A DNA stretch of 64,000 bases, from assembly GCF_022664535.1 (NCBI RefSeq), contig NZ_JAKUJY010000001.1, positions 372,001 through 436,000 on the forward strand. The letters are read 5' to 3'. Below the pieces are notes generated by a model. That model was given only the letters and a program-made list of their open reading frames with translations. It did not search any database and was not told the DNA's origin. Shown piece after piece: positions 17,769 through 26,153 of the stretch (positions are counted from its first letter, which is position 1; every line of letters starts with the position of its first letter). Position numbers and translations under genes: made by a program. Source of the stretch: Sphingobium trunci. Its GTDB lineage: Bacteria; Pseudomonadota; Alphaproteobacteria; Sphingomonadales; Sphingomonadaceae.

Positions 17769-18084
17769 GGATTCCCCTGCCCGATTGTTCGCGGCTTTGG
17801 GGGATGCGACGCGGCTGGGGTTGATCGGGCGGCTTTCCGATGGCGGAGAGCGGTCGATCGTCCAGCTGGGCGATGGCCTGCCGATCAGCCGTCAGGCCGT
17901 GGCCAAGCATCTGGACGTGCTGTTGGGGGCTGGGCTGGTGCGGCGGACGAAGAGCGGGCGGGAAGTGCTGTTCACCCTGCAGCCGCAAAGCCTGGCGGAG
18001 GCCCGGAACTGGCTCGACCAAGTGGAGAGCCAGTGGGAGGGGACGTTGGGCCGGTTCAAGGATTTTGTCGAGAACCAGCCCTGA
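17755..18084 (+). CDS. ArsR-family transcriptional regulator
   Basis: Winged helix-turn-helix repressor of 109 aa (LFAALGDATRLGLIGRLSDG, recognition region ISRQAVAKHLDVLLGAGLV). No cysteine metal-binding motif is present, so it belongs to the non-metal group that accompanies SRPBCC proteins. It is translated from within the end of the SRPBCC gene. The two GCAACC-N4-GGTTGC palindromes upstream of the operon are its likely operators. Confidence 0.9.
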   Translation: MPRVEDSPARLFAALGDATRLGLIGRLSDGGERSIVQLGDGLPISRQAVAKHLDVLLGAGLVRRTKSGREVLFTLQPQSLAEARNWLDQVESQWEGTLGRFKDFVENQP

Positions 18085-18094
18085 GTGGCGGCTG

Positions 18095-18517
18095 CTATTG
18101 CTGCGGCGCGGCGGCGCGGGCGTCCTGGCCGTCGCCTTCCGGGGCGGCGATGATGTCGCGGGTGGCGGCGCCCTTGTCCACCACTTCGGTGCCCGGATCA
18201 CCCGCCGAGGAGCGGATGCCAGCCGCCGCATTGACGCGGCCGGCCGCATTCAGCGTGGCGCTTTCGCCGGGGCTGCGGGGGGCTGGGCCGCCGAACATGG
18301 CTTCCATGGCGGCCTTGCTCGAATCGATGGAAGCGGCGGCCGGGGTGCCCGGCGCGGGCGGGACCAGCGCATAATCGGGCGGTATCACCAGCGGAGCCTG
18401 GCGCGCCACGGAGAACTCGTCGGGGCGGGCACGGCTGAACAGACCGCCGCCACCGCCGCCACCGCCGCAAGCGGACAACATCGAAATCAGGCCAGCGGCG
18501 AGGATCAATTTACGCAT
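18095..18517 (-). CDS. DUF3035-type putative lipoprotein
   Basis: A 140-aa protein with a lipoprotein signal (LISMLSAC, lipidated Cys at about residue 17), followed by a glycine run and a Pro/Ala-rich region with VIPPDYALVPP. This matches the DUF3035 lipoproteins found next to lspA in sphingomonads. Its function is unknown. Its ATG overlaps the lspA stop by one base (TAATG), which fixes the start. It is the last gene of the long purE-to-lspA run. Confidence 0.85.
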   Translation of the reverse strand: MRKLILAAGLISMLSACGGGGGGGGLFSRARPDEFSVARQAPLVIPPDYALVPPAPGTPAAASIDSSKAAMEAMFGGPAPRSPGESATLNAAGRVNAAAGIRSSAGDPGTEVVDKGAATRDIIAAPEGDGQDARAAAPQQ

Positions 18518-19035
18518 TAGTTCAATGACTCCGTCTTTGCGCCCTTCTCGCGCAGCAGAAGCGCCCGCGCAAGCAGGATCAGCACGCCGAAAGTGATGGC
18601 CGCGTCGGCCAGGTTGAAAATCAGGAAAGGCCGCCATTCGCCGAAATGCAGGTCGGCATAGTCGACGACATAGCCAAGGCGCACCCGATCGACGATATTG
18701 CCGATGGCGCCGCCCAGCACGAGGCCGAGCGCCGCGACATCCTGCCGCGCCCTTTCGCGCCACATCCACACGCCCACGAACCCGGCGATCAACATGGTCA
18801 TGCCGACGAGGATCCAGCGCATCATGTTGGTGTCGGCATGGAAGAAACCCATCGAAACGCCGCGATTTTCCAGCCAGCGCAGGCGGAAGATCGGCAGGAT
18901 TTCAATGCCCTCGTCCATCCGGCTTTTCAGCGCCAGCGGATAGGTGACGGTATATTTCACCAGCTGGTCGAGCGCGAGCGTGACGATCGCCACGGTCAGG
19001 CCCAGCGGACGGTGGTTGACGGCCGTCATCAGCAA
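18517..19035 (-). CDS. lspA: lipoprotein signal peptidase
   Basis: Signal peptidase II, an inner-membrane aspartyl protease that removes prolipoprotein signal peptides. The 172-aa protein has four hydrophobic segments and the catalytic-Asp motifs GGAIGNIVDRV and FNLADAAI, with VVDYADLHF between. The adjacent downstream gene encodes a lipoprotein. An alternative ATG lies two codons into the frame. It is 139 bases after ileS on the same strand, the usual neighbour in Proteobacteria. Confidence 0.95.
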   Translation of the reverse strand: MLMTAVNHRPLGLTVAIVTLALDQLVKYTVTYPLALKSRMDEGIEILPIFRLRWLENRGVSMGFFHADTNMMRWILVGMTMLIAGFVGVWMWRERARQDVAALGLVLGGAIGNIVDRVRLGYVVDYADLHFGEWRPFLIFNLADAAITFGVLILLARALLLREKGAKTESLN

Positions 19036-19174
19036 GCTGCCGGAGAAGATTTGGGTGACATAGGTGACACGATGAGAAGCTGCAAAGCCGCCATTTTTTT
19101 CCTATTTTCCTACAGGCCCCGAAAGGCCCGGTGCCTATAGCGCAGTCCGGGCCGTGTAGGACAGGTTTTTTGCC

Positions 19175-22144
19175 TTATGCTTTCAGCACCCCGTCGCAGC
19201 GGTCGCAGAGCGCTCCGTCTTCCTCGACTTCCGGCAGCAGGCGCCAGCAGCGGCCGCATTTGTGCCATTCGCTGGGCTTGACGACGATGCCGTCGCCCTT
19301 GCCCATCTCGACGCGGGCGACGATGGCGATTTCCGCGAAATCGACGCCGCCCGTGGCCAGCAATTCGCCCATGGTGACGTCGGCCTCCAGGCTGGAGCGG
19401 ACGATCTTTTCCCGGCGCAGCGGTTCGATCGCTTCGTTGACCTGGTCGCGCTGGTTGCGCAGTTCGGTCCATTTGGCATCGAGCGCCTCGTCGAGCCATG
19501 CCGCATCGACCTGCGGCCATTCGAGGAAATGGACGCTTTCGTCAGGGTCCGGATAGCGGCTTTGCCAGACTTCCTCGGCGGTGAAGGGGATGATCGGCGC
19601 GGCGTAGCGGACCAGCGCGTGGAACAGCGTGTCGAGCACGGTGCGATAGGCACGGCGCTTGGGGTCCGGCTTCGCGTCGCAATAGAGGCAGTCCTTGCGA
19701 ATGTCGAAGAAGAAGGCCGAGAGGTCGCTGTTGGCGAAATCCATCAGCGCGCGGGTGTAGCGGCTGAATTCCAGCCAGTTCTCGCTGTCTGCCGCCTTGT
19801 CCACCACGCCCTTCAATTCGGCGTCGAGCCTGGCCAGCAGATGGAGCATGTAGCGCTCCAGTTCCGGCATCTCGGCCGGGGCGAGCCTCTCCTCTTCCGA
19901 AAAATCGGAAAGAGCGCCCAGCAAGTAGCGGAAAGTGTTGCGAAGCTTGCGATAGGCGTCGGACGAACCGGCCAGCACTTCCTTGCCGATGCGGACATCG
20001 TCGAAATAGTCGGTGCTGGCGACCCAGACGCGCAAAATATCCGAGCCGCTCTCCGCGATGACCTTCAGCGGATCGACCACATTGCCGAGGCTCTTCGACA
20101 TCTTCCGGCCTTGCCCGTCCAGCGCGAAGCCGTGGGTGAGGACCGCGTCATAGGGCGCGCGGCCGCGGGTGCCGCTGCTTTCGAGCAGGGAGGACTGGAA
20201 CCAGCCGCGATGCTGGTCGGAGCCTTCCAGATAGAGGTCGGCGCGGGCATCGGGACCGTAGCGGCCCTCGACCACGAAGCTGTGGGTCGAGCCGCTGTCG
20301 AACCAGACGTCGAGAATGTCGTTCACGACCTCATAGTCGCCCAGGTCGTAATCGGGGCCGAGCAGCGCCTGATGGTCGGCGCCGAACCATGCATCGGCTC
20401 CTGCGCCCCTGAACGCTTCGATGATGCGGGCGTTCACTGCCTTGTCGACGAGATATTCGCCGGTCTTGCGATGGACGTAGAGGGCGATGGGGACGCCCCA
20501 TGCACGCTGGCGGGAGATCACCCAGTCGGGGCGGCCCTCCACCATCGAGCGGATGCGGTTGATCGAGCGTTCCGGCACCCAGCGTGTGTGTTCGATGGAG
20601 TTGAGGGCGAGTTCGCGCAGGGTGGCGGCGTTGTCGCCCTCACCCTTCCCACTCGCTGACGCGAGCGGGCCCCTTCCCTCTCCCACAAGGGGAGAGGGAT
20701 TCCACGGCGCGCTTTGCGCGCCGATCTCCGGGCTGCGACCTGCCCCCGGCAGGTCGCTGTTCGCCCTACGATCCATGGGGATGAACCATTGCGGGGTGCA
20801 GCGGAAGATGATCTTCGCCTTCGAGCGCCAGCTATGGGGGTAGCTGTGTTTGAAGTCGTCGGAGGCCGCCAGAAGCCCGCCCGCTTCGCGCAGGTCGGTG
20901 CAGATCGGGCCGTCCTTGCCGACGAATTTGGGGTTGATGACCGATCCCTGGCCACCGAGCCAGAGCCAGTCCTCGCGATATTTGCCGTCATTCTCAACCG
21001 CGAAGACCGGGTTGATGCCGTTCGCCTTGCAGAGCGCGAAGTCGTCCTCGCCATGGTCGGGCGCCATGTGGACAAGGCCCGTGCCCGCGTCGGTGGTGAC
21101 GAAATCACCCGCGAGGAACGGGCGCGGCCTGGCGAAAAAGCCGCCGAGATGGTGCATCGGGTGGCGGGCGACAGCTCCGGCAAGTTGGGAGCCACGCACG
21201 AAGCTGTCGATGCTCCAGACGCCAACAACTTCGGGACTTTCAACACCGCGAAGAGCCGCATCAGCGCGCTTTTGAAAGGCTGCGATCAGTTCCGTTGCGA
21301 TCAAGAAGCGGCCAAGCAAATTGCCGTCATGGCCCGTGCAGGACGTGACCGCATAATCCACCTCCGGCCCGTAAGCCAAAGCCTGATTGACCGGGATCGT
21401 CCAGGGCGTCGTCGTCCAGATCACCGCATGGGCGCCGACCAGTTCGGGCGCGTTCGGCGCTTCGACGATCTCGAACGCCACGTCGATCTGGGTCGAGACG
21501 ATGTCCTCATATTCGACCTCCGCCTCGGCCAGCGCGGTCTTTTCGACCGGGGACCACATGACGGGCTTGGCGCCGCGATAGAGCTGGCCGCTTTCCGCGA
21601 ATTTCAGCAGTTCGCCGACGATGGTGGCTTCGGCGTCGAACTTCATGGTGAGATAGGGATCGTCCCAGTCGCCCATGACGCCCAGGCGCTTGAACTGTTC
21701 CTTCTGCACGCCGACCCACTTGTCCGCATAGGCGCGGCATTCGGCACGGAATTCCTGCGCGGGAACCTCGTCCTTGTTCTGCTTCTTCTTGCGATATTCC
21801 TCCTCGATCTTCCATTCGATCGGAAGGCCGTGGCAGTCCCAGCCGGGGACATAGGGCGCGTCCTTGCCGAGCAGGGACTGGCTGCGGACGATGATGTCCT
21901 TCAGCACCTTGTTCATCGCATGGCCCATATGGATGTCGCCATTGGCATAGGGCGGGCCGTCGTGGAGGATGAAGCGTTCGCGGCCCTTCCGCCGCTCGCG
22001 CAGACGCCCGTAGAGGTCCATTTCCTCCCAGCGCGCCAAAATGGCCGGTTCCTTCTGCGCGAGGCCTGCTTTCATCGGAAAGTCGGTGACGGGCAGGAAA
22101 ACGGTGCTCTTATAGTCTTTTTCTTGGCTGGGCTGGTCGGTCAT
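19175..22144 (-). CDS. ileS: isoleucyl-tRNA synthetase, with an in-frame repeat insertion
   Basis: Charges tRNA-Ile with isoleucine. The 989-aa class I synthetase shows the HIGH-type motif (GDIHMGHAMNK, near residue 75), the editing domain, KMSKS (GRKMSKSLGN, about residue 680) and a C-terminal zinc site (CGRCW and CDRC). About 46 codons (residues ~459-504, bases 20630-20770) between PQWFIPMD and TLRELALNS do not look like IleRS. They encode SPLVGEGRG-type peptide from palindromic repeat DNA, so this is a repeat insertion in an essential gene. The frame is intact on both sides. The gene lies 44 bases after ribF. Confidence 0.95.
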   Translation of the reverse strand: MTDQPSQEKDYKSTVFLPVTDFPMKAGLAQKEPAILARWEEMDLYGRLRERRKGRERFILHDGPPYANGDIHMGHAMNKVLKDIIVRSQSLLGKDAPYVPGWDCHGLPIEWKIEEEYRKKKQNKDEVPAQEFRAECRAYADKWVGVQKEQFKRLGVMGDWDDPYLTMKFDAEATIVGELLKFAESGQLYRGAKPVMWSPVEKTALAEAEVEYEDIVSTQIDVAFEIVEAPNAPELVGAHAVIWTTTPWTIPVNQALAYGPEVDYAVTSCTGHDGNLLGRFLIATELIAAFQKRADAALRGVESPEVVGVWSIDSFVRGSQLAGAVARHPMHHLGGFFARPRPFLAGDFVTTDAGTGLVHMAPDHGEDDFALCKANGINPVFAVENDGKYREDWLWLGGQGSVINPKFVGKDGPICTDLREAGGLLAASDDFKHSYPHSWRSKAKIIFRCTPQWFIPMDRRANSDLPGAGRSPEIGAQSAPWNPSPLVGEGRGPLASASGKGEGDNAATLRELALNSIEHTRWVPERSINRIRSMVEGRPDWVISRQRAWGVPIALYVHRKTGEYLVDKAVNARIIEAFRGAGADAWFGADHQALLGPDYDLGDYEVVNDILDVWFDSGSTHSFVVEGRYGPDARADLYLEGSDQHRGWFQSSLLESSGTRGRAPYDAVLTHGFALDGQGRKMSKSLGNVVDPLKVIAESGSDILRVWVASTDYFDDVRIGKEVLAGSSDAYRKLRNTFRYLLGALSDFSEEERLAPAEMPELERYMLHLLARLDAELKGVVDKAADSENWLEFSRYTRALMDFANSDLSAFFFDIRKDCLYCDAKPDPKRRAYRTVLDTLFHALVRYAAPIIPFTAEEVWQSRYPDPDESVHFLEWPQVDAAWLDEALDAKWTELRNQRDQVNEAIEPLRREKIVRSSLEADVTMGELLATGGVDFAEIAIVARVEMGKGDGIVVKPSEWHKCGRCWRLLPEVEEDGALCDRCDGVLKA
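20630..20770. repeat. palindromic repeat element inside ileS coding sequence
   Basis: About 140 bp containing four hairpins: a CTCGC/GCGAG stem near 20652, CCCTCTCCC/GGGAGAGGG at 20676-20698, GGCGCGC/GCGCGCC at 20706-20722, and GCGACCTGC/GCAGGTCGC at 20735-20757. It is translated as part of IleRS without stop or frameshift. The CCCTCTCCC/GGGAGAGGG hairpin recurs near 61173-61253 and, in degenerate form, at 58027-58049. Boundaries are estimated from loss of IleRS-like sequence. Confidence 0.75.
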
Positions 22145-22188
22145 TGGGGTCCGCGCGGTTTAGCTATATGCTGATTTATCGCGCGGCA

Positions 22189-23127
22189 TTAGGCGAGGCG
22201 GGGCGTTCCCGCAAGGATTTGCCGCGCATCGTCGCAGTCCCTGGCAATGGCGGCCATCAGCGGGTCGAGGCCGTCATATTTCGCTTCGGGGCGGAGGAAG
22301 TGGATGAGCTGGACTTCGATCCGCTGGTCGTAGAGGCTTTCGGCGAAGTCGAAGAAATGCGGCTCCAGCAATTCCTTGGGCGGGTCGAAGCTGGGCCGGA
22401 TGCCGAGATTGGCGGCGCCGTCCAGGATGCGGCCGTCCGCCAGCAGCCCGCGCACGGCGTAGATGCCATAGGCCGGGCGCAGATAATGGCCAAGGTCGAT
22501 ATTGGCGGTCGGGAAGCCGATGGTGCGGCCGAGCTTGTCGCCATGCTGGACGACGCCCTCTATGGTGAAGGGGCGGGTCAGCAGGCGGGTGGCGGTGGCG
22601 CAGTCGCCCGATCTGAGCGCCTGGCGGATGCGGGTGGAGGAGATGACCTCTCCGTCCGCGCCGGTGACGGGGGAGACGGCCTGCGCGGTGAGGCCGAGCG
22701 ACGCGCCCAGCCCGGCCAGGGTTTCGATGGTGCCCGCACGGTCCTTGCCGAAGGTGAAGTCCTCGCCGGTGACGACGCCCGCGACACCCCAGTCGGCCAG
22801 CAGGCGGACGAAGGCCATGGGGTCCAGCGCGGCCAGTTCGCGGGTGAAGTCGAACACCAGCATGGCGTCGGCCCCCGCCCTGGCGAACAGGCGTTCGCGC
22901 TGGTCGAGCGTGGTGAGGCGGAACCAGGGCGTGTCCGGGCGGAAAAGCCGCATCGGGTGCGGATCGAAGGTGGCGATGATGGCGGGGCGGCCCTGCGCAC
23001 GGGCAAGCTCCATCGCGCGGCGGGCGACCGCCTGATGCCCGGCGTGAAATCCGTCGAAATTCCCCAGCGCCATGATGCTGCCGCGCAGATGGGCTGGCAT
23101 CGGGTCGCTGCTGTGCAGCCGCTCCAT
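22189..23127 (-). CDS. ribF: bifunctional riboflavin kinase/FAD synthetase
   Basis: Makes FMN and FAD from riboflavin. The 312-aa cytosolic protein has an N-terminal FAD synthetase (nucleotidyltransferase) domain with GNFDGFHAGHQ and ISSTRIR, and a C-terminal riboflavin kinase domain with GRTIGFPTANI. The start ATG at 23127 is chosen from the family's usual N-terminus; sequence further upstream overlaps folA and is not conserved-looking. It lies 8 bases after folA and 44 before ileS, in the same run. Confidence 0.95.
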   Translation of the reverse strand: MERLHSSDPMPAHLRGSIMALGNFDGFHAGHQAVARRAMELARAQGRPAIIATFDPHPMRLFRPDTPWFRLTTLDQRERLFARAGADAMLVFDFTRELAALDPMAFVRLLADWGVAGVVTGEDFTFGKDRAGTIETLAGLGASLGLTAQAVSPVTGADGEVISSTRIRQALRSGDCATATRLLTRPFTIEGVVQHGDKLGRTIGFPTANIDLGHYLRPAYGIYAVRGLLADGRILDGAANLGIRPSFDPPKELLEPHFFDFAESLYDQRIEVQLIHFLRPEAKYDGLDPLMAAIARDCDDARQILAGTPRLA

Positions 23128-23135
23128 GAGGCGCG

Positions 23136-23660
23136 CTATAGGGGCGCGTCCGGCCGCTGGCAATGCGCGGCGGCTCGCAAAAAGGTGACGAAGCTGTAGG
23201 CGGGGCGGCCATGTTCCGCCGGATGATCCTGCCGGGCGCTCTCCTGCCAGTCGGCGGGGTCGGGATAGGCGATGCGGGTGTCGCCTTCCGCATCGGCATG
23301 GACTTCGGTGAGTTCGATGCGGTGCGCGAGGGGGAGGAAGAGGCTGTAGATTTCTGCGCCGCCGATGACGGCGACGGTGGGGGCGGCGGCCTGCAATATG
23401 GCGTCCTGCGGGCTGTGGGCGGTTTCGGCGCCCTCCCCTGTCCAACCCCTGTCGCGGGTGAGGACGATGTGGCGGCGGCCGGGCAGCAGGCCGGGCAGGC
23501 TGTCGAAGGTCTTGCGGCCCATCACCATGGGGTGGCCGAGGGTGAGCGCCTTGAAATGCTTGAGGTCGGCGGGCAGGCGCCAGGGCAGGTCGCCGTCCTT
23601 GCCGATCACGCCATTGTCGGCGCGGGCGAGGATGAGGACGATTTCAGGGCTTTGGGTCAC
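23136..23660 (-). CDS. folA: dihydrofolate reductase
   Basis: NADPH-dependent reduction of dihydrofolate to tetrahydrofolate for thymidylate, purine and methionine synthesis. The 174-aa protein shows the type I motifs LILARADNGVIGKDGDLPW, the cofactor site MVMGRKTFDSLP and the VIGGAEIY segment. Its start overlaps the purK stop by four bases (ATGA). It sits between purine and flavin genes in one transcription unit. Confidence 0.94.
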   Translation of the reverse strand: MTQSPEIVLILARADNGVIGKDGDLPWRLPADLKHFKALTLGHPMVMGRKTFDSLPGLLPGRRHIVLTRDRGWTGEGAETAHSPQDAILQAAAPTVAVIGGAEIYSLFLPLAHRIELTEVHADAEGDTRIAYPDPADWQESARQDHPAEHGRPAYSFVTFLRAAAHCQRPDAPL

Positions 23661-24727
23661 AGGGTCAGGCGGGTGACGTGGCCCATCTTGCGGCCGGGGC
23701 GGGCTTCATGCTTGCCGTAGAGGTGCAGATGGTTGGCCGGGTCGGACAGGATCTGCAGCCAGTCATTGGCCTGCGCGCCGATCAGATTGCGCATCTCGAC
23801 CCTGGTGGCGGCAAGGCCGGTGTCGCCCAGCGGCAGGCCGCAGATCGCGCGGACATGGTTTTCGAACTGGCTGGTGAGCGCGCCTTCGATGGTCCAGTGG
23901 CCGCTATTGTGGACGCGCGGGGCCATTTCGTTGAAGACCGGGCCGTCGGCGCTGGCGAAGAATTCCAGCGTCAGGACGCCGACATAGTCGAGGGCGTCGG
24001 CGACCTTCGACGCCAGGGCGCGGGCTTGCGCAAGCTGGCCTTCGATCAGGGGACCGGCGGGGACGGTGGAGGTATCGAGAATGCCGTCCCTGTGGGCATT
24101 GGCCGCGCTGTCCCAGAAGCGGATTTCGCCGTCGGCGCCGCGTACGAGGATGACCGAATATTCCTGCGCGAAGGTGACGAAGCCTTCGAGGATGGCGCTC
24201 TGGCGGCCTATCGCGTTCCACGCGCCGACCGCGTCGCCGGGGTCGGACAGGCGCGCCTGGCCCTTGCCGTCATAGCCCATGCGATTGGTCTTGAGGATCG
24301 CCCTGCTGCCGATCTGGTCGAGCGCTCCCTCCAGGTCGTCCAGGCTTTCGACCGGGGCGAAGGGCGCGGTCAGGCCGCCGAGATCGCAGACGAAGCGCTT
24401 TTCGGCGAGACGGTCCTGCGCGACGCGCAGCGCCTGGGCGCCGGGGCGGACGAGGCCGTGGGTGGCGAGGACCTCGACAGCCGCAGGATCGATATTCTCG
24501 AATTCATAGGTGACGACATCCACGCCGTCCGCGAAGGCCGCTAGGGCGGCGGCATCCTCATAGGCGCCCTGGGTCCAGCGCGGGGAAACATCGGCGGCAG
24601 GGCCGCTGCTTTCCGGGGCGTAGATATGGGTGCAATAGCCAAGCTGCGCGGCGGCGATCGCGATCATGCGGCCCAGCTGGCCGCCGCCGAGTATGCCGAT
24701 GGTGGAGCCGGGCGGGATGATGGTCAT
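23657..24727 (-). CDS. purK: N5-carboxyaminoimidazole ribonucleotide synthase
   Basis: ATP-grasp enzyme carboxylating AIR to N5-CAIR with bicarbonate in purine synthesis. The 356-aa protein starts with the Rossmann-like GILGGGQLGRMI; the ATP-grasp core includes TNRMGYDGKGQ and EFFASADGPVFNEMAPRVHNSGH. It begins one base after the purE stop codon, so the two steps are made together. Confidence 0.95.
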   Translation of the reverse strand: MTIIPPGSTIGILGGGQLGRMIAIAAAQLGYCTHIYAPESSGPAADVSPRWTQGAYEDAAALAAFADGVDVVTYEFENIDPAAVEVLATHGLVRPGAQALRVAQDRLAEKRFVCDLGGLTAPFAPVESLDDLEGALDQIGSRAILKTNRMGYDGKGQARLSDPGDAVGAWNAIGRQSAILEGFVTFAQEYSVILVRGADGEIRFWDSAANAHRDGILDTSTVPAGPLIEGQLAQARALASKVADALDYVGVLTLEFFASADGPVFNEMAPRVHNSGHWTIEGALTSQFENHVRAICGLPLGDTGLAATRVEMRNLIGAQANDWLQILSDPANHLHLYGKHEARPGRKMGHVTRLTL

Positions 24728-24728
24728 C

Positions 24729-25223
<495 letters not shown>

Positions 25224-25260
25224 TCTTCCCTGTGCTTTCCTTGGAATGGCGGAAAGCAAA

Positions 25261-25289
25261 GCCCCTTAGCGGGAGGACCGCGAAGGGGC
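25261..25289 (-). terminator. rho-independent terminator after gpmA
   Basis: A stem of GCCCCTT/AAGGGGC, one mismatch, then GCGG/CCGC around a 5-base loop, followed on the minus strand by TTTGCTTT. It lies between the gpmA stop and the purE start. Confidence 0.75.
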
Positions 25290-25311
25290 AACGCCTTTAA
25301 CGGAGGGTTTC

Positions 25312-25998
25312 TCAGCGTTCCGAGAGATAATAGCGGTGCCGGGCCGTCAGGTCGTCGTTGAGGTCATAGACGATCGGCTGGCCGGTCGGGATTTCCAGTT
25401 CGGTGATCTCGTCATCGGGGATGTTCGAGAGATGCTTGACCAGCGCGCGGAGCGAATTGCCGTGGGCGGAGATGAGAACGCGCTTGCCGGCCTTGAGGTC
25501 GGGGGCGATGCGTGCCTCCCAATAGGGCAGCACGCGGGCGATGGTGTCCTTCAGGGATTCCGTCGAGGGAATGGGGATGCCCGCGTAACGGCGGTCCTTC
25601 GACAGGTCGAATTCGCTGCCCGCCTCCAGCGGCGGCGGGGGCACGTCGAAGCTGCGGCGCCAGATCTTGACCTGCGCGTCGCCATGCCTGGCCGCCGTCT
25701 CCGCCTTGTCGAGACCGGTGAGGCCGCCATAATGGCGCTCATTGAGGTGCCAGTCCTTTTCGACCGGGAGCCAGAGGCGGCCCATTTCCTCCAGCGCCAG
25801 GTTCAGCGTCTTGATCGCGCGGGTCTGGACCGAGGTGTAGCACTGGTCGAAGTCCAGCCCCTTCTGCGCCATCAGGCGGCCCGCGGCGCGAGCCTCCTCC
25901 GCGCCCTTCTCGGTCACGTCCACATCCCACCAGCCGGTGAAACGGTTTTCGAGGTTCCAGGCCGACTGGCCGTGACGGATGAGGACGAGCGTGGGCAT
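25312..25998 (-). CDS. gpmA: 2,3-bisphosphoglycerate-dependent phosphoglycerate mutase
   Basis: Interconverts 3- and 2-phosphoglycerate in glycolysis and gluconeogenesis. The 228-aa protein has the histidine phosphatase motif [10 protein letters not shown] (His9 phospho-acceptor), [13 protein letters not shown] and the second catalytic His in [12 protein letters not shown] 25998 has AGGAGA upstream and gives the standard N-terminus. It is a single-gene unit ending in a clear terminator. Confidence 0.96.
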   Translation of the reverse strand: MPTLVLIRHGQSAWNLENRFTGWWDVDVTEKGAEEARAAGRLMAQKGLDFDQCYTSVQTRAIKTLNLALEEMGRLWLPVEKDWHLNERHYGGLTGLDKAETAARHGDAQVKIWRRSFDVPPPPLEAGSEFDLSKDRRYAGIPIPSTESLKDTIARVLPYWEARIAPDLKAGKRVLISAHGNSLRALVKHLSNIPDDEITELEIPTGQPIVYDLNDDLTARHRYYLSER

Positions 25999-26153
25999 GA
26001 AGCGTGTCTCCTGCACGAAAAGCCATGAGTTGCGCCCTCCCATAACGTGGGATTCGTCCGGCGCAAGCTTGTGCGGCTCCCGCCCGCCACCACATTGCAG
26101 TCGATCCGCCGATGGGTTAGCCCTCTCGGGCGTTTAAGGAAGGAACCGGCATC

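Noticed and set aside
17329..18249. Minus-strand 306-codon frame
   Set aside because: Antisense to the SRPBCC and ArsR genes, Arg/Pro/Ser-rich without family features.
19036..19174. Structured element or terminator between ileS and lspA
   Set aside because: GGCCCGG/CCGGGCC and CCTACA/TGTAGG arms exist, but the loop is long and the layout fits neither a clear terminator nor a known riboswitch.
20714..22174. Plus-strand open frame of 486 codons
   Set aside because: Antisense shadow of ileS with no recognisable domain.
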